The position numbers and the translations under genes were made by a program. A DNA stretch of 64,000 nt, from contig NZ_LOJJ01000005.1 of NCBI RefSeq assembly GCF_001595985.1, forward strand, positions 62,001 to 126,000, written 5' to 3'. Below the pieces are notes generated by a model. It was not told the DNA's origin. It worked only from the letters and a program-made list of their open reading frames with translations, and searched no databases. This DNA is from Polynucleobacter sinensis (GTDB taxonomy: Bacteria; Pseudomonadota; Gammaproteobacteria; Burkholderiales; Burkholderiaceae). Each line of letters starts with the position of its first letter. Position 1 is the stretch's first letter. This document shows positions 27,551-36,274 of this stretch, one piece after another.

Positions 27551-29065
27551 TTAGCTACCGCTGAAGTTTCTACGTTGACCGCCAGATTTTGGTTTAGCAA
27601 AACGTGGACCAGCGGATGGACGAGAGTCACCAGAGCGAGCTGGACGTGAGTCAGCAGAGCGGGCAGGGCGAGAATCAGCAAAACGATTGGCACCAGCAGG
27701 GCGTGAGTCGCCAGAGCGGGATTCAAAATGATTGCCAGAACGGTTGCCACCACCGCCACCGGAGCGACCACCACCAAAGCCGCCACCACCAGAGCGACCA
27801 CCGCCACCGGAACGACCACCAAAGCCGCCACCACCAGAGCGACCACCTGGACGACCGCCACCACCACCAAAGCTAGGTTTGGCTTGTGGCTCAAGACCAT
27901 CAATTACAGAAGCAACGATATCTTGCTGTGTGAAGCGCTCGATGTTGCGAATCTTGGCGCGATCACGATGTTCAACCAAAGTAATTGCTACGCCATTACG
28001 ACCAGCGCGTCCAGTTCTACCGATGCGGTGCGTATAGTCTTCGGGTTTCATTGGCAAGCCAAAGTTAATCACGTGACTGATACGGGGCACATCAATGCCG
28101 CGAGCGGCGACATCGGTTGCAACCAAAATCTTGGTATGACCTTTGCGAAGAGACTCAAGACGACGCATACGAACAGCTTGAGGCATTGCACCGTGCAGGG
28201 CGCTTGCTTCGTAACCGTTGGCACGCAATGTATCAGCAATTTTTTCGCTTTCAACTTGAGTGCTTGCAAACACAACTGCTTGATCCAAAGAGGCGTCAGC
28301 CAAAATGTGCTCGAGTAATTTATGTTTGTGTGACATGTTGTCAGCCCAGTGCAATTTCTGCTCAATGTTGGCATGCTTTTCGCCAGCATGAGCAAGCTCA
28401 ATGCGCTTGGCGTTAGTCGTCAATTCATTAGCCAGAGACATAATCTTTGGTGCAAAAGTTGCCGAGAACATGAGAGTTTGATTGCGCCCAGCGCAACGCT
28501 TATCAATCGCCTCGAGATCATCCGCAAATCCCATGTCGAGCATGCGATCGGCTTCGTCGATAACGAGTTGTTTTACATCGTCTAAGCGAATGGCCTTGCT
28601 ATCGCTCAAGTCGAGTAAACGACCTGGTGTTGCGACAACTAGCAATGCGCCCTTCAGTGCTTGGATCTGCTTGCCGTAAGGCATGCCACCCATCACAGTT
28701 GCGATTCGGATGCCTTTCATGCCGCGAACTAAGTTCACTGCATCTGCGGCAACCTGCTGAGCTAATTCACGAGTAGGGCAGAGCACCAACACTTTAGGTT
28801 GTGCGCGACCTGGTACAGGTGAGCTATTTGGGTTGTCTTCGATGAGTTGATTAATCAAAGGCAATAAAAAGGCCGCGGTTTTACCGCTACCAGTTTGGCT
28901 GCTGACTAATAAGTCACCGCCAGCGAGAGCTGCAGGAATAACCTGAGCTTGCACTGGAGTGGCCTGGGTGTAACCCAATTCAGCAACGTTTTTAAGAAGT
29001 GGTGCCGCGAGGGCAAAAGACTGGAAATCATTTCCAGCAGGATTGGTTTCTTTAGAAAAAGTCAT
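27551..29065 (-). CDS. DEAD-box ATP-dependent RNA helicase, RhlE-like
   Basis: Unwinds RNA duplexes, usually in ribosome assembly or mRNA decay, especially in the cold. The product (504 residues from ATG 29065, MTFSKETNP) has a Q motif (ATPVQAQVIP), Walker A SQTGSGKT (55-62), VIDEADRMLDMGF, SAT, and HRIGRTGRAGR. Residues 397-504 are a low-complexity tail: RSGGGG/GGFGG repeats, then four DSRP repeats, ending in basic residues; this is an RNA-binding RGG-like tail. The 26-codon extension upstream lies in the structured leader and is rejected. Confidence 0.93.
   Translation of the reverse strand: MTFSKETNPAGNDFQSFALAAPLLKNVAELGYTQATPVQAQVIPAALAGGDLLVSSQTGSGKTAAFLLPLINQLIEDNPNSSPVPGRAQPKVLVLCPTRELAQQVAADAVNLVRGMKGIRIATVMGGMPYGKQIQALKGALLVVATPGRLLDLSDSKAIRLDDVKQLVIDEADRMLDMGFADDLEAIDKRCAGRNQTLMFSATFAPKIMSLANELTTNAKRIELAHAGEKHANIEQKLHWADNMSHKHKLLEHILADASLDQAVVFASTQVESEKIADTLRANGYEASALHGAMPQAVRMRRLESLRKGHTKILVATDVAARGIDVPRISHVINFGLPMKPEDYTHRIGRTGRAGRNGVAITLVEHRDRAKIRNIERFTQQDIVASVIDGLEPQAKPSFGGGGGRPGGRSGGGGFGGRSGGGGRSGGGGFGGGRSGGGGGNRSGNHFESRSGDSRPAGANRFADSRPARSADSRPARSGDSRPSAGPRFAKPKSGGQRRNFSGS
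27600..27880 (-). repeat. Low-complexity repeats coding the helicase tail
   Basis: Two in-gene repeat blocks: GGTGG/CGGTGGT-type units coding Gly-Ser-Arg-rich sequence (about 27720-27870) and four copies of a GACTCRCGTCC-like unit coding DSRP (about 27600-27715). The composition leaves reading frames open on the other strand, which are not genes. Confidence 0.75.
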
Positions 29066-29073
29066 GCTATTAC

Positions 29074-29151
29074 ACATCCCCTTTAAGGGATGTCTCCGTG
29101 TATACACTCTCTGTTTTTTATTGAGTGTGATGGTCAAAGGCATCGACCATC
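29074..29151 (-). promoter_or_regulatory. Structured 5' leader of the helicase: three hairpins
   Basis: Three perfect inverted repeats lie in tandem: GATGGTC/GACCATC (29129-29151), ACACTC/GAGTGT (29104-29128) and ACATCCC/GGGATGT (29074-29093, loop CTTTAA). The last one ends 8 bases before the ATG and includes the GGGGAT that could act as ribosome-binding site, so translation could be gated by folding. Confidence 0.5.
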
Positions 29152-29319
29152 AGACAGGCGGCAGCGCGTTTTTTTAAACTTCGGTGTTTATGACTTCTAA
29201 ACGGTACGCTGAAATATAGCTGGGGGGCGATGAATCAAATTGCTTTAAAAAGCCTCTCATTATGACATTTTAAGAAAGGAATTACAAGGGTTTTCCCGAA
29301 TTAATTACTAGCAATGCAA

Positions 29320-30723
29320 TTAACGTAGCCAGCGCAATAATCGCTCAACCCCTTTGCCGTAGGGTGGTCGGACTAATTGTGTACCTCGAAAGAAATTCAG
29401 ACCAAAGAATCCTCGAGTCTCCAGGATTGATTTACGAACACTAAAGGTCTCAAACCCTGTCTTGCCATGGTATGCGCCCATACCGCTGGCACCGGTACCA
29501 CCAAATGGCAAATCCTCTACTGCAGCATGTAATAGGGTGTCATTAATGGTCACCCCTCCCGAGCGAGTTTCACTCAGGATGCGCTGCATTGCCTTTTTAT
29601 CTTTGCCGAACCAGTAGAGCGCAAGTGATTTTGGATTGTCGTTGATATATCGAATGGTTGAGTCGAGATCGTTAATGGCGATGATCGGCAGAATAGGTCC
29701 GAAGATTTCTTCCTGCATCAGTAGGGCATCTTCAGAAACATTGAGTAGGACGATGGGCATAAACGCTGGAGATGAGTTTTGATCAAAAGAGATGAGGGGA
29801 ATTGCCTCTGCTCCTCGATCAACGGCATCCTGCACTAGCAGGTTCCAGCGACTGAGTTGTTGTTCATCGATTGGCCCAGTAAATTCTTCTGGGTTAGCAA
29901 ATTGTTTTTGAGCAGCATGTTGAAGTTCTCTTACGAACTCATCGCTATTGTTTGCATGAATTAATACATAGTCGGGCGCTATACAAGTCTGCCCTGCATT
30001 AATTAATTTGCCATAAATAATGCTAGCGGCAGCATCTTTTAATTTGGCCGATGGATCAACGATGGCGGGCGACTTGCCTCCGAGCTCAAGCGTTACTGGA
30101 GTGAGATGGTCGGCTGCTGCCCGCATGACTTTTTTACCAACTTGTTCGGAGCCGGTAAAAAAGAGATGGTCAAACGGTAGTGCTGCAAAAGATTCTGCTA
30201 TGTCTGTGCCGCCCGTAGTGACGCAAAATTCACTTGGATGAAAATATTCCTGAATCAGATTGGCTAGAAATCCTGAGGTACGGGAGCTTCTTTCGGAAGG
30301 CTTTAACCAAACGCGATTACCAGCCGCAAGCGCAGCGATAGCGGGAACAAGCGCAAGTTGAACGGGATAGTTCCATGGGCTCATGATGCCTATGACCCCC
30401 ATCGATTGCATTTCAGTCCAAGCGTGCGAGGATCCTAAAAAACCTGGTGTCTCCACCAAATGCGGCTTCATCCAATTCTTCAGATGTTTGCGCGTGTATT
30501 TGCAGGCTTGGTACACCATTTGAAACTCAAGTAGTCTGCTCTCAATTGGATGACGAACACCAAAATCTGCTTGGAGGGCTTTACATATTTTTTCTTCATT
30601 GTCGGCAACCATCCGCTCAATACGTCCAATGCGCTCCAGGCGAACCTCAAGCGTAGGGTTGGGTTCGGCAGCATAGGCTGCTTTGATTTCATCTAACTGG
30701 AGCGTAAAGCGATTTATGGACAT
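29320..30723 (-). CDS. Aldehyde dehydrogenase, coniferyl-aldehyde type
   Basis: NAD(P)-dependent oxidation of an aldehyde. The 467-residue product has PWNYPVQLALVPAIAALAAGN, LELGGKSPAIVDP with the general-base Glu, and the catalytic Cys in NAGQTCIAPDYVL, a segment typical of coniferyl-aldehyde dehydrogenases (CALDH/CalB) and long-chain-type enzymes. I chose ATG 30723 (MSINRFTLQLDE); a longer frame reaches over the divergent msrA start. Natural substrate may be an aromatic or fatty aldehyde. Confidence 0.88.
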   Translation of the reverse strand: MSINRFTLQLDEIKAAYAAEPNPTLEVRLERIGRIERMVADNEEKICKALQADFGVRHPIESRLLEFQMVYQACKYTRKHLKNWMKPHLVETPGFLGSSHAWTEMQSMGVIGIMSPWNYPVQLALVPAIAALAAGNRVWLKPSERSSRTSGFLANLIQEYFHPSEFCVTTGGTDIAESFAALPFDHLFFTGSEQVGKKVMRAAADHLTPVTLELGGKSPAIVDPSAKLKDAAASIIYGKLINAGQTCIAPDYVLIHANNSDEFVRELQHAAQKQFANPEEFTGPIDEQQLSRWNLLVQDAVDRGAEAIPLISFDQNSSPAFMPIVLLNVSEDALLMQEEIFGPILPIIAINDLDSTIRYINDNPKSLALYWFGKDKKAMQRILSETRSGGVTINDTLLHAAVEDLPFGGTGASGMGAYHGKTGFETFSVRKSILETRGFFGLNFFRGTQLVRPPYGKGVERLLRWLR

Positions 30724-30774
30724 TGTTGGTATAGGCTGCAAGCAAACGATTGAATAAGGCGTTAGGATAAAGCC

Positions 30775-31347
30775 ATGAGCGAAATCATCCATAAAAATCC
30801 TGCAGATCTTGAGCGCGCTACCTTAGGTGGCGGCTGTTTTTGGTGTTTGGAGGCGGTTTACCAGCAAATTTTCGGGGTGCAGGCCGTGATATCAGGTTAT
30901 GCGGGTGGCGCAATGCCCAATCCAAGCTACGAAGCCGTTTGCTCAGGGCTGACGGGTCACGCTGAGATTGTGGATATTTATTTCGACCCCAAAATAGTGT
31001 CTTACCGAGATTTATTGGAGATCTTATTTGTAATCCATGATCCAACGACGTTGAACTATCAGGGAAATGATCATGGCACGCAATATCGTTCAGTCATATT
31101 TACGCATAGCGAGGCGCAAAAAATCATTGCGCAAGAGGTGGTTCAACTACTGGATGATGCTGGTGTTTATGCCAATCCAATCGTCACTCAAATTGAAGAT
31201 GCACCAGTTATTTATCCGGCGGAGGAGTATCACCAAAACTATTTCCGTCAGCACCCCGGGCAGGGTTATTGCATGGCGGTAGTTGCGCCTAAATTAGCAA
31301 AATTTAGAGCAAAGTTTCAGTCTTTGATCGCTCCAGAGTATCGGTAA
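30775..31347 (+). CDS. msrA: Peptide methionine sulfoxide reductase MsrA
   Basis: Repairs methionine-S-sulfoxide. The 190-residue product has the catalytic GGGCFWCLEAVY (nucleophile Cys21), SGYAGG, GHAEIV, NDHGTQYRS and YHQNYF motifs of MsrA. Cytoplasmic, no signal peptide. Divergent from the aldehyde dehydrogenase across 51 bp; convergent with pdxH. Confidence 0.95.
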   Translation: MSEIIHKNPADLERATLGGGCFWCLEAVYQQIFGVQAVISGYAGGAMPNPSYEAVCSGLTGHAEIVDIYFDPKIVSYRDLLEILFVIHDPTTLNYQGNDHGTQYRSVIFTHSEAQKIIAQEVVQLLDDAGVYANPIVTQIEDAPVIYPAEEYHQNYFRQHPGQGYCMAVVAPKLAKFRAKFQSLIAPEYR

Positions 31348-31363
31348 AAATTGCTTAATCTCT

Positions 31364-31999
31364 TTAGGGGGCTAAGCGAGTAATTCGCCAGGCTGAGCCT
31401 TCTAGCTGGTAATGAATGCGGTCGTGAAGGCGTGAAGGGCGACCTTGCCAGAATTCGATTTCCATTGGATGTAGGCGATATCCGCCCCAATGCTCAGGTC
31501 GCGGTGGTTGCGTGCCATATTGATCGGCAAAACGTTTTTCAGCCCGCTCTAAAAATTCGCGATTAGGAATTTCCGCGCTTTGTGGCGAGGCCCATGCGCC
31601 AATGCGCGAGGCTGTTGGACGTGAATGAAAGTATTCATCACTTTCTAGTGGGGTAACTTTTTCGACGGCGCCTTTAATGCGCACTTGGCGCTCAAGTTCA
31701 TGCCAATGAAATAACAGGGCGGCATGAGGGCGAGCAGCTAAATCCTTACCTTTTTGGCTTTCATAGTTCGTAAAGAAGGTAAAGCCTGCTTGGTCGGCGC
31801 CTTTTAGTAAGACAATACGGGCTGATGGATTACCCGCTTTATCGGCAGTTGCTAGGGTCATAGAGTTCGGTTCAGGACACTCTGCCTTAATAGCTTGGTC
31901 AAACCATAGTTGAAACAGGGTGAGTGGGTTGGCTGGAACCTCGGTTTCAGAAAGTTGGCCAAAGGTATAGTTTTTGCGGAGTTGAGCTATGGAATCCAT
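31364..31999 (-). CDS. pdxH: Pyridoxamine/pyridoxine 5'-phosphate oxidase
   Basis: FMN enzyme that makes pyridoxal 5'-phosphate. The 211-residue product has [25 protein letters not shown] (FMN binding), [25 protein letters not shown] and the C-terminal [12 protein letters not shown] with the catalytic Arg/His. The frame extends 61 codons upstream but that part overlaps tcdA and is spurious; ATG 31999 is used. Divergent from tcdA across 22 bp. Confidence 0.95.
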   Translation of the reverse strand: MDSIAQLRKNYTFGQLSETEVPANPLTLFQLWFDQAIKAECPEPNSMTLATADKAGNPSARIVLLKGADQAGFTFFTNYESQKGKDLAARPHAALLFHWHELERQVRIKGAVEKVTPLESDEYFHSRPTASRIGAWASPQSAEIPNREFLERAEKRFADQYGTQPPRPEHWGGYRLHPMEIEFWQGRPSRLHDRIHYQLEGSAWRITRLAP

Positions 32000-32021
32000 T
32001 TTTTCAGTATAAAGAGAAGCT

Positions 32022-32774
32022 ATGGCAGAAGACAAGATAGAAGACAGTTTGCAGGATCGCCGTTTTGGCGGTGTTGCTCGCCTATATGGCCCCGAGTTGC
32101 GTGAGCGCTTTCGCAATGCTACGGTGGTAGTGGCTGGATTAGGTGGCGTTGGTTCTTGGGCGGCTGAGGCACTCGCGCGCACTGCAATTGGCCATCTTGT
32201 TTTGGTTGATTTTGATCACATCGCGGAGAGTAATACGAACCGCCAAATTCATGCGCTTGAAGGTGAGTATGGCAAGGCAAAAGTTCAGGCCATGTTCGAC
32301 CGTATTAAACAAATTAATCCTGACATTGCTTTGACGGCGCATGATGAGTTTTTGGAGCCAGCGAATTTAGATCGCATCATTCCTGAAGGTGCAATTGTTC
32401 TGGATGCTACTGACTCAGTGCAGACCAAAATTGCTTTAGCAGTTTGGGCCACCAAAAATCAACGCGCATTAGTGATGTGTGGTGCGGCCGGTGGCAAGTC
32501 CGACCCTACTTCAGTGCGCTGCGACGATCTCTCTCGAACGGAGCAGGATGCTCTGTTGGCAAAGGTTCGACAAGGCTTGCGACAGGATCATGGCTTCTCG
32601 AGAAACTTAAAGAAAAAAATCGGTATCAGGGCAATTTATTCCCATGAACCAAGAGCTGGTGTGGCTACTGGCGGACTGGCTTGCTCTGGGTATGGATCAA
32701 CCGTGATGGTTACTGCCGCATGTGGCTTGGCAGCTGCTGCTGAAATTCTGAATTTAATCGCTACTCAAGAATAA
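32022..32774 (+). CDS. tcdA: tRNA threonylcarbamoyladenosine dehydratase TcdA
   Basis: E1-like enzyme that cyclises t6A37 of tRNA to ct6A. The 250-residue product has the ATP-binding [20 protein letters not shown] (residues 35-54), [22 protein letters not shown] and the C-terminal [10 protein letters not shown] motif distinctive of TcdA/CsdL. AGAGAAG precedes the ATG. The CsdE/TcdA helper genes are not adjacent. Confidence 0.93.
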   Translation: MAEDKIEDSLQDRRFGGVARLYGPELRERFRNATVVVAGLGGVGSWAAEALARTAIGHLVLVDFDHIAESNTNRQIHALEGEYGKAKVQAMFDRIKQINPDIALTAHDEFLEPANLDRIIPEGAIVLDATDSVQTKIALAVWATKNQRALVMCGAAGGKSDPTSVRCDDLSRTEQDALLAKVRQGLRQDHGFSRNLKKKIGIRAIYSHEPRAGVATGGLACSGYGSTVMVTAACGLAAAAEILNLIATQE

Positions 32775-33037
32775 ATTTCTTCAAATGGCTTGAAGAGAGC
32801 TGATTACGCTCTAATTCTTTAAGGGGAATCCCTGTAGGAAATTACGGATTCTGTTGTCGTCCCCTTGGTTATGAAAAATCCCTTGTCTTTTGTTTACAGG
32901 GCAGGCCCATTTTTAAGTCCCCATATTTATTGATTTAGTCACTTTGGCTATTTTTAGCCCCTAGTGCAGATCGAAAGTGATCCCTAGACTTTGCTCCGTT
33001 GGTGAGTTGCCAACGACAAATCGAAAGGAGGTCTCTC
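32775..33037. other. Intergenic region before the amino-acid permease
   Basis: 263 bp, AT-rich. I see no gene, riboswitch or strong terminator in it. It must hold the promoter of the permease-ald operon. Confidence 0.5.
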
Positions 33038-34420
33038 TTGCAGACTGAACACACTGGTTTAAAGCGCCATCTCAAAGTACGGCATATTCGTCTCATGGCT
33101 TTGGGATCAACGATTGGCGTTGGATTATTTCTTGGCTCGGCAAGTGCAATACAAATTGCTGGACCTTCCATCCTCTTGGGTTATCTCTTGGCTGGCATCG
33201 TGGCATTCATTGTGCTTCGAACACTTGGTGAGATGGCAGTGCATGAGCCGGTAGCAGGTTCATTCGCAGCCTATGCCAATAGCTATGTTGGGCCTCTCGC
33301 TGGTTATATGGTGGGCTGGGGTTATTGGACCTACTGGATTGTGGTCGGCATTGCGGAGGTTACGGCTGTTGGTATTTATATGGGGATCTGGTTTCCCGAA
33401 ACGCCGCAGTGGATTTGGGCACTGTCTTCAATTCTGATGATGGGTTTGATTAACCTGATTGCCGTCAAAGTATTTGGTGAGTTTGAATTTTGGTTTGCCT
33501 TAATTAAGGTAGTTGCCATTGTTGCCATGATTGCACTTGGTGGATCGGTCATTTTCTTTGGCTTTACAAATGACTGGAGCCCAATTGGATTTGGCAATCT
33601 TTGGCAACACGGTGGCTTCTTCCCAAATGGTATTAGCGGCATGCTGCTCTCCTTGCAGATGGTCTTGTTTGCTTATGTTGGGATTGAGATGATTGGTTTA
33701 TCTGCTGGCGAGGCAGAGAACCCACGTAAAACCATTCCGATGGCAATTGATTCCTTGGCATGGCGCATCTTAATTTTTTACATGGGTGCAATCCTAGTGA
33801 TCCTGGCAATATTCCCTTGGAATGAAGTCGGTCAGCAAGGCAGTCCATTCGTTGTCATGTTTGAGCGCATCGGCTTACGAGAGGCTGCAGGCATCATTAA
33901 TTTTGTGGTGATTACTGCTGCTTTGTCGTCGTGCAATGCCGGTATCTTCAGCGGCGGACGGCTGTTGTACGCCTTGTCAGTTAATGGCTACGCTCCTTCA
34001 CCATTCGCGAAACTCTCAAAATATGGCGTTCCGCATCGAGCAGTCATGGCGACCGTGGCAGTCTGCATGACTGGTGTGGTGCTTAACTATTTTGTGCCTG
34101 ATAAAGCCTTTCAGTACATTATGGCCGCAGTGACTTTTGTTGGTCTCATGGTGTGGATTGCTATTTTGTTCACCCAAATTCAATTTCGTCGTTCACTTAC
34201 CAAAACCCAGGTTGCGAAGTTAGCTTATCGCGCACCTTGGTGGCCTTATTCCTCGTGGTTTGCATTGGCATTCATTGCCCTGGTTGTGGTGCTAATGGGA
34301 TTTCATGAGGATGCACGGATAGCCTTAGTTCTGGGGCCGTGTTTATTAGGTGTGTATCTCGCCATGTTTTATCTCGTTGGCTTGCATCGCAAAACAAAAC
34401 TCAATCGTGAATTCAAATAA
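33038..34420 (+). CDS. Amino-acid permease (APC family), probably alanine
   Basis: Proton-coupled inner-membrane amino-acid carrier of the AAP group (CycA/ProY/AroP-like), 460 residues with about 12 hydrophobic segments. It has HIRLMALGSTIGVGLFLGSA, the first-helix motif, and TLGEMAVHEPVAGSFAAYA. I chose TTG 33038 because AAAGGAGGT lies 6 bases before it; the longer frame from 32999 has no such site. It is followed 10 bp later by alanine dehydrogenase, so alanine or a related small neutral amino acid is the likely substrate. Confidence 0.85.
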   Translation: MQTEHTGLKRHLKVRHIRLMALGSTIGVGLFLGSASAIQIAGPSILLGYLLAGIVAFIVLRTLGEMAVHEPVAGSFAAYANSYVGPLAGYMVGWGYWTYWIVVGIAEVTAVGIYMGIWFPETPQWIWALSSILMMGLINLIAVKVFGEFEFWFALIKVVAIVAMIALGGSVIFFGFTNDWSPIGFGNLWQHGGFFPNGISGMLLSLQMVLFAYVGIEMIGLSAGEAENPRKTIPMAIDSLAWRILIFYMGAILVILAIFPWNEVGQQGSPFVVMFERIGLREAAGIINFVVITAALSSCNAGIFSGGRLLYALSVNGYAPSPFAKLSKYGVPHRAVMATVAVCMTGVVLNYFVPDKAFQYIMAAVTFVGLMVWIAILFTQIQFRRSLTKTQVAKLAYRAPWWPYSSWFALAFIALVVVLMGFHEDARIALVLGPCLLGVYLAMFYLVGLHRKTKLNREFK

Positions 34421-34430
34421 GGAGACTTAA

Positions 34431-35549
34431 ATGATTGTTGGCGTACCTCAAGAAGTAAAAAATAATGAATTTCGTGTTGGCTTAACTCCAGGTAATGTGC
34501 GGGGGCTGTGTAAGCAGGGTCACTCGGTGCTAATACAGCGTGGCGCAGGTGAGCAAATTGGTTTGAGCGATGAGTCTTATCGCTTGGCGGGTGCCACTTT
34601 GATCAATAGTGCCGCCGAAGTCTTTGCTAAGGCGGAGATGATTGTGAAAGTCAAAGAGCCGCAGTCCCAAGAATGCGCGATGTTGCGAGAGGATCAAATT
34701 CTATTCACCTATTTGCATTTGGCGCCCGATCCAACACAGACTAAAGCTTTACTCGCATCGGGGGCAAGCTGTATTGCCTATGAAACAGTGACCTCATGTA
34801 ATGGTGGCTTGCCATTATTAGCTCCAATGAGTGAGGTGGCGGGCCGGATGTCTATTCAGGCGGCTGCAACCCATCTGGAAAAAACACATGGCGGTCTTGG
34901 AATTTTGATGGCGGGTGTGCCTGGGGTTGCTCCTGCAAAGGTAGTGATTTTGGGTGCGGGAGTGGTAGGCCGTAACGCACTACAAATGGCTGTCGGTATG
35001 GGTGCTGACGTATGTATTTTTGATCGGGATATCGACCGTTTAAGACAGATTGATATCTTGTGCGGAAACCGCGTTCGAACCTTTTATGCGGATCCTTTAT
35101 TGGTTGAGATGGAGGTCTGTGAAGCGGATGTTGTGATTGGTGCTGTTCTGCTCCCAGGGGCTGCAGCGCCCAAGCTTGTATCGCGAGAGATGGTGCGCAA
35201 GATGAAGGCTGGGGCAATTGTGGTGGATGTAGCAATTGATCAAGGGGGTTGTTTTGAGACGTCTAAGCCAACGACGCATGCTGATCCAACTTTTATTGTT
35301 GATGGCGTGCTTCACTATTGCGTAGCAAATATGCCGGGCGCAGTTGCTCGTACTTCCACGTTTGCATTAACTAATGCCACCTATCCCTTTGTCGAGGCAT
35401 TAGCAAATCGAGGTGTCATGATGGCTTTAACTCATGACCACCATTTGCGTAATGGCCTTAGCGTTTATCGAGGTAATTTAACTTCAGAGCCGGTAGCCAC
35501 AGCCCAGAATCTGGACTTTGTGCCTACTGATGAGTTGCTTGCGGCTTAA
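34431..35549 (+). CDS. ald: Alanine dehydrogenase
   Basis: NAD-dependent oxidative deamination of L-alanine to pyruvate and ammonia. The 372-residue product starts MIVGVPQEVKNNEFRVGLTP, as in the family, with KVKEPQ, the nucleotide fold VVILGAGVVGRNALQMAVGMGA (about 170-191) and DQGGCFETS. AAGGAG precedes the ATG. Forms an operon with the permease before it, a simple alanine uptake and breakdown unit. Confidence 0.95.
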   Translation: MIVGVPQEVKNNEFRVGLTPGNVRGLCKQGHSVLIQRGAGEQIGLSDESYRLAGATLINSAAEVFAKAEMIVKVKEPQSQECAMLREDQILFTYLHLAPDPTQTKALLASGASCIAYETVTSCNGGLPLLAPMSEVAGRMSIQAAATHLEKTHGGLGILMAGVPGVAPAKVVILGAGVVGRNALQMAVGMGADVCIFDRDIDRLRQIDILCGNRVRTFYADPLLVEMEVCEADVVIGAVLLPGAAAPKLVSREMVRKMKAGAIVVDVAIDQGGCFETSKPTTHADPTFIVDGVLHYCVANMPGAVARTSTFALTNATYPFVEALANRGVMMALTHDHHLRNGLSVYRGNLTSEPVATAQNLDFVPTDELLAA

Positions 35550-35562
35550 GGTCGTGTAGATG

Positions 35563-35594
35563 ACGCTAGCATCTTCCGGGGTGCTAGCATTTGT
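35563..35594 (+). terminator. Probable terminator after ald
   Basis: Hairpin GCTAGCA / TGCTAGC with a short GC-rich loop about 25 bp after the ald stop; the following T-run is poor. Confidence 0.45.
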
Positions 35595-35665
35595 ATTAAA
35601 CCTAGTCTTGTCATATTTATCCGCTATGATTTCGGCATTGCAAAACAACACATCATGCTGAATTT

Positions 35666-36241
35666 ATGGATCTTTCCGCATTAGCGCTTTCTACAGGCGT
35701 TGTCGCTTTGGCCGAAATGGGTGACAAGACCCAGCTTCTTTCCTTAATGCTCGCAGCACGCTATCCCAAGCAGGCTTTGGCGATTATTTGCGGCATCTTC
35801 ATTGCGACAATTGCTAATCATGCGTGTGCGGCGTTTCTAGGCCACTGGCTTACTTCGTTTGTTAGTCCAGATATGCTCAAGTGGATCTTGGGTTTAAGTT
35901 TCCTGGGGATCGGTTTATGGCTTTTGGTTCCTGATCATATTGACGATGCTGCCGGATCTAAAGTCGCGGATCGCGCGTTTCAGGTTTTTATCTTGACCGT
36001 AGGGCTATTTTTCTTGGCAGAGATGGGTGATAAGACTCAAATAGCAACCATTGCCTTAGGTGCAAAGTATCCCGATGTATTTTCGGTGACTATGGGCACC
36101 ACTTTGGGGATGATGGTGGCTAACGCTCCGGCGGTATGGATTGGGCAGAAATTCACTAAGCGTATGCCGATTAAATGGGTGCATGCTATTGCGGCCGTTA
36201 CCTTTATCGCAATTGGTGCGGCTACGCTCATTTGGGGTTGA
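35666..36241 (+). CDS. GDT1/TMEM165 family cation transporter
   Basis: A 191-residue, six-segment inner-membrane protein of UPF0016. Both copies of the family motif are present: ALAEMGDKTQLLSLMLAARY (residues 15-34) and FLAEMGDKTQIATIALGAKY, in inverted halves. The E-x-G-D-K-T repeats bind the ion. In bacteria these proteins export Mn2+ (MneA) or act as cation/H+ exchangers. I did not find a yybP-ykoY manganese riboswitch in the short leader. Confidence 0.9.
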   Translation: MDLSALALSTGVVALAEMGDKTQLLSLMLAARYPKQALAIICGIFIATIANHACAAFLGHWLTSFVSPDMLKWILGLSFLGIGLWLLVPDHIDDAAGSKVADRAFQVFILTVGLFFLAEMGDKTQIATIALGAKYPDVFSVTMGTTLGMMVANAPAVWIGQKFTKRMPIKWVHAIAAVTFIAIGAATLIWG

Positions 36242-36274
36242 GCTAAAGTCCCTCTTGGGGCTTAAAATTGCCCC

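Noticed and set aside
27600..27880. Possible CRISPR-like or intergenic tandem repeat
   Set aside because: Repeats are short, uneven, without spacers, and lie in frame inside the helicase coding region.
27604..28318. Long open frames on the plus strand across the helicase gene
   Set aside because: They are antisense to the helicase and stay open only because of the GC-rich Gly/Arg/Ser repeat; their translations are Thr- or Pro-Arg-rich low complexity with no family match.
32000..32182. N-terminal extension of the PdxH frame over tcdA
   Set aside because: It is antisense to tcdA and unlike PdxH; ATG 31999 fits the family length.
35550..35665. Manganese (yybP-ykoY) riboswitch before the GDT1-type gene
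   Set aside because: The 116-bp gap holds only a terminator-like hairpin; the conserved aptamer elements are not visible.
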